8,724 nucleotides of DNA from Acidobacteriota bacterium (lineage in GTDB: Bacteria > Acidobacteriota > HRBIN11), in assembly GCA_025061865.1 (NCBI GenBank), contig JANXAA010000073.1:1-8724 (forward strand). Direction: 5' to 3'. A program made the position numbers and the translations under genes. How positions within the stretch are numbered: the first letter of the stretch is position 1; the number at the start of each line of letters is the position of its first letter. A model generated the notes under the pieces. It ran no database searches and had not been told where the DNA came from. It worked only from the letters and a program-made list of their open reading frames with translations. Positions 5,763-8,724 of the stretch are shown here, in pieces.

Positions 5763-5797
5763 CCTACGACCTGACACCTGGCACCCAGGACCTCGCT
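5763..5797. repeat. Degenerate 7-base tandem repeat next to the Asp-box gene stop
   Basis: Five consecutive 7-base units start with CCT or CCC, for example cctgaca at 5770 and cctggca at 5777. The array ends two bases before the stop codon of the Asp-box gene (5800-5802). Heptamer arrays of this kind (STRR-like) are known in intergenic DNA of cyanobacteria and others. A looser GTCC spacing of about seven bases continues near 5670-5690. A five-pair hairpin (5753-5767) touches the array. Confidence 0.4.
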
Positions 5798-5799
5798 AA

Positions 5800-8724
5800 T
5801 TACTCCTGCGGGGGCTTGCCGACGAGCAGACCGCCGCCGAGACCGTGCTTCTGTAGGAGGTCGTTGACCTGCTGAGCCGCGTCTCGCAGAGATTCGTAAA
5901 CCTTTCCGACTTGGGCCTTATACTCGGCTTGCAGCTGCCGGAAGAACGCCATCTGGTAGGGCGTCGGGGCGGCCAGGACCTGGTCGATATCGGAAAAGAG
6001 GGACCGTACATGATCAAGGAGCTTCGGCCCGTACCCGTAGGCGAGGGTCGTATCCCGGACCAGTTCTTTCCGAAGCGTTTCGACTCCTTGAAGAGTTTCC
6101 TGGAGGGCCCTCGTCACCTCATCCGGGGCCTTACCAGTGGCTGTCCGAAGAGCGCTTTGGAGTTGCTTGGCTTGAGCCTCGACGCTGTCCAGCGCCCGGA
6201 GGGCGTCGTTCAGACCGGACATCATGTCCCGGAGTCGCAGGGCCGTATCGTGGGCCGCCTGGAGGTCAGAAGCCGAGACGTCCAGGGTAGGGTCCAGCCG
6301 AACGTCTACGGTCTGGGTCCACTCGTCGGGACCGACGATGAGCTTGACCGTGTAAGTCCCTGGTAGGACCCGTGGCCCCCGAGGAGCACCGAAGAAGGAG
6401 ACCTCGCCCTCTTCAGCCTCCCGCCGCGGTCGGGGCGGTTCGTATCGAAGGTCCCAGGCGATGCGGTTCAGGCCCTTCTCGCGAGGCAGTTTCTTCAACT
6501 CCCGGATGACCTTTCCGTCGGGACGGAGGATTTGGATTTTGACCTCGACCCTCTCGTCGGGTGGTTCCCTCAAGTAGTAAGTGATCAGTGCACCGTAAGG
6601 CGGATTCTCAGCCCGGAAGGGCTTGTCGCCGAGAGTGATCCGAGTCCGGATCGTGTCGAACAAAAGCGCCGGTCGCAGCGGGAGCAAGTAAGCCGGCTTC
6701 TGGAGGTCAACTGTCGGGAGGACTTGGAGGAACGTGATATCGTCCAGGATCCAGATGCCCCGGCCGTGAGTCCCGACGATCAGGTCGTTGTCCCGGGGGT
6801 GGACCTGGATGTCGTGGACAGCGACCGTCGGGAGGTTCTTCATCTGGAGGGGGACCCACTGACGGCCGCCCGTGAAGGACACGAAGATACCCAGCTCAGT
6901 CCCTACATACAGGACGTTCGGGTTTCGGGGGTCTTCCCGAAGGACGTGGACGTAACCCTTCTCAGGGAGGTTCCCCGTGATGTTCGTCCAAGTCTGGCCG
7001 AAGTCGGTCGTCTTGAAGACGTAGGGCCGGAAGTCGTCGAACATGTGGCGGTCGAAGGTCACATAAGCGACGCCGGCACCAGTCCGAGAGGGTTCCACGT
7101 GGGAGACGGGCGAGTTCGGGGGTAAGCCCTTGATGTGGATAGAAACGTCGGCCCAACGCTGGCCGCCGTCGGGTGAGACCTGCACGTTCCCGTCGTCGGT
7201 CCCGACCCAGAGGACGCCTTTCTGGACAGGCGACTCCCCGACAGCCGTGATCGTGCAGTGGTACTCGGCTGTCGTGTTCTCGGGAAAGACGGGCCCGCCC
7301 GCCGTCTTCTGCTTTTCGGGGTCGTTCGTCGTCAGGTCTGGACTGATGATCCGCCAAGTCCGACCGAAGTCGGTCGACTGAAAGAGGACATTTGCCCCGA
7401 AGTAAACCGTGTCGGGGTCGTGGGGCGACGGGACGATGGGGGCATTCCAGTTGAAGCGGTACGTCAGCTCGCCGACGGGGCCACCGTCGTTCCGCTTCGG
7501 CTGGGGGCTCGCGTCTTGCTGACGGGCCTTGGAGAGCTCGGTCCGCAGGATCCCACCGCCCTGGAATTCCGTCAGGTAGAGGTCGGGATTCTTGGGATGG
7601 ATGGCGACGTGGAAGCCGTCCCCATAACTGACGAGGTACCAGAAGTCGTTGGGGATGACGGCAAAGTGGCGGGTCCGGCTCGGCCCGCACCAGGTCCCGT
7701 TGTCCTGGAGGCCACCGCACACGTAGTAGAAGGGTTCCCGCAAGTCGTAGGCGACCTGATAGAACTGACCCAGGGGGATCGTATTAACGTATTCCCAGGT
7801 CTCGCCCCGATCGTGGGACAGGAAGAGGCCGCCGTCGTCACCGACCCACAGGCGGCTCGGGTCCGTGGGGTCGATCCACAACGTGTGGAAGTCCCCGTGA
7901 GCCGAACGGGCGATCCGCCGGAAGGTCTTGCCCCCATCGAGGGACACGAAGAGGCCCAAAGACATAGCGTAGACCCGGTCTGCGTCAGCCGGGTCGACTC
8001 GAATTTCCGCGTAGTAGAAGCCCCGGTTCACGATGTGCGGTTCCTTATACACAACCCGGAACGTCTCGCCCCGGTCGTCCGAACGATACAACGACCCTTC
8101 CCGGGCCTCGACGATGACGTACACGACGTGCGGCTGACTCGGGGCGACCTTGACACCGATCCGGCCCATCAGTTGGGGAAGGCCGTTCGTCAGCTTCTTC
8201 CACGTGCGGCCGCCGTCGACGGACTTGTAAACGCCGCCCGCCTCGTCGCCACTCTCGAACTTCCAGGGCTTTCGCTCGAAATGCCACAAGGCCGCATACA
8301 GGATGTTGGGATTCGAGGGGTCCATCTCGAGGTCCGACGCCCCGTGGCGGTCGTCCGTGTAGAGAACCTTCTGCCAGGTTTTGCCACCGTCGGTCGTCAT
8401 GAAGACGCCCCGATCGGGATTGGGCCCGAAGACGTGACCGATGGCCGCCACGTAGACGATGTCTGGATTCGCCGGATGGACGATGATGCGGGAAATGCGT
8501 TCTGTGTCCTTCAGGCCCATGGGTCGCCAAGTCTTTCCGCCGTCGGTCGACTTGTAGACGCCGTCGCCGAAGGACACGCTGTTCCGGGGATTGTCCTCGC
8601 CGGTCCCGACCCAGATGACGTCCGGATGGCCCGGCTCGAGGGCGATGTCCCCGATGGAGATCGTCCCCTGCCGTTCGAAGATCGGCGTCCACGTGATCCC
8701 CCCGTTGGTCGTCTTCCAGAGACC
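5800..8724 (-). CDS. Large Asp-box (BNR/sortilin VPS10-like) beta-propeller protein, N-terminus outside the window
   Basis: 974 residues are visible and the frame is open to the right edge, so the start and any signal peptide lie outside. A GTG at 8577 is internal: the 49 codons before it already encode an Asp-box (TTNGGITW) and propeller strands. Numbering from the edge, Asp-box motifs (S/T-x-D-x-G-x-T-W) fall near 5, 59, 110, 168, 215, 261, 303, 450, 517, 572 and 616; the last, SFTGGRQW, is degenerate. The propeller part ends with THGRGIWILDD (652-662). GLQDNGTW (about 338-345) is typical of this bacterial family. An Ig/FnIII-like domain follows (about 722-806, ending in PGTYTVKLIVG). Then comes a helical, probably coiled-coil segment (about 817-959) and a Gly/Pro tail. 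These proteins are usually exported and annotated as glycosyl hydrolase or sortilin-like, but no enzyme activity is evident; binding of proteins or glycans is more likely. I am sure of the family, not of the function. Confidence 0.9.
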   Translation of the reverse strand, partial: GLWKTTNGGITWTPIFERQGTISIGDIALEPGHPDVIWVGTGEDNPRNSVSFGDGVYKSTDGGKTWRPMGLKDTERISRIIVHPANPDIVYVAAIGHVFGPNPDRGVFMTTDGGKTWQKVLYTDDRHGASDLEMDPSNPNILYAALWHFERKPWKFESGDEAGGVYKSVDGGRTWKKLTNGLPQLMGRIGVKVAPSQPHVVYVIVEAREGSLYRSDDRGETFRVVYKEPHIVNRGFYYAEIRVDPADADRVYAMSLGLFVSLDGGKTFRRIARSAHGDFHTLWIDPTDPSRLWVGDDGGLFLSHDRGETWEYVNTIPLGQFYQVAYDLREPFYYVCGGLQDNGTWCGPSRTRHFAVIPNDFWYLVSYGDGFHVAIHPKNPDLYLTEFQGGGILRTELSKARQQDASPQPKRNDGGPVGELTYRFNWNAPIVPSPHDPDTVYFGANVLFQSTDFGRTWRIISPDLTTNDPEKQKTAGGPVFPENTTAEYHCTITAVGESPVQKGVLWVGTDDGNVQVSPDGGQRWADVSIHIKGLPPNSPVSHVEPSRTGAGVAYVTFDRHMFDDFRPYVFKTTDFGQTWTNITGNLPEKGYVHVLREDPRNPNVLYVGTELGIFVSFTGGRQWVPLQMKNLPTVAVHDIQVHPRDNDLIVGTHGRGIWILDDITFLQVLPTVDLQKPAYLLPLRPALLFDTIRTRITLGDKPFRAENPPYGALITYYLREPPDERVEVKIQILRPDGKVIRELKKLPREKGLNRIAWDLRYEPPRPRREAEEGEVSFFGAPRGPRVLPGTYTVKLIVGPDEWTQTVDVRLDPTLDVSASDLQAAHDTALRLRDMMSGLNDALRALDSVEAQAKQLQSALRTATGKAPDEVTRALQETLQGVETLRKELVRDTTLAYGYGPKLLDHVRSLFSDIDQVLAAPTPYQMAFFRQLQAEYKAQVGKVYESLRDAAQQVNDLLQKHGLGGGLLVGKPPQE

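Noticed and set aside
6962..7720. Leftward 252-codon frame inside the Asp-box gene
   Set aside because: It is an out-of-frame shadow; the Asp-box motifs are continuous in the other frame.

Overview
The window looks like a piece of a GC-rich bacterial chromosome, possibly from a thermophile. The proteins are rich in Arg, Glu, Pro and Leu, most genes have AGGAGG-type ribosome binding sites, and intergenic gaps are short. A large Asp-box (BNR) repeat protein and a YtxH-type membrane protein argue for a bacterium. The family B DNA polymerase is of the archaeal size and architecture. I cannot fix the phylum from sequence alone; an Acidobacteriota-like or uncultivated hot-spring lineage is only a guess.

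Layout. A gene cut by the left edge (to 557, + strand) encodes a small, probably exported protein that I do not recognise; it converges on everything else. After a 260-base gap, five genes lie on the minus strand. Read in their own direction they are: a large Asp-box propeller protein cut by the right edge (8724 to 5800), a metal-dependent amidohydrolase (5617 to 4364), a 277-base structured gap with a good promoter, a YtxH-like protein (4086 to 3823), a single-domain CheW-like protein (3714 to 3184), and a family B DNA polymerase (3154 to 818). The last three probably form one transcription unit: there is a consensus TATAAT and a strong ribosome binding site in front of ytxH, and only 29 bases separate cheW from polB.

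How the genes might work together. No pathway joins them all. The most notable gene is the polymerase. Its palm and finger catalytic motifs are intact (DFKSMYP, KxxxNxxYG, YGDTDS, KKRY). Its proofreading exonuclease fold is still recognisable but has lost three of the four metal-binding carboxylates, and the C-terminal tail that carries the clamp-binding peptide in archaeal relatives is absent. This points to a non-proofreading, perhaps lesion-bypass or repair, polymerase. Its ribosome binding site lies inside a G+C hairpin with a GCGA (GNRA) loop, suggesting that its translation may be controlled. The amidohydrolase and the Asp-box protein look like ordinary catabolic or envelope genes. I see no tRNA, rRNA, CRISPR array, insertion sequence or phage gene.
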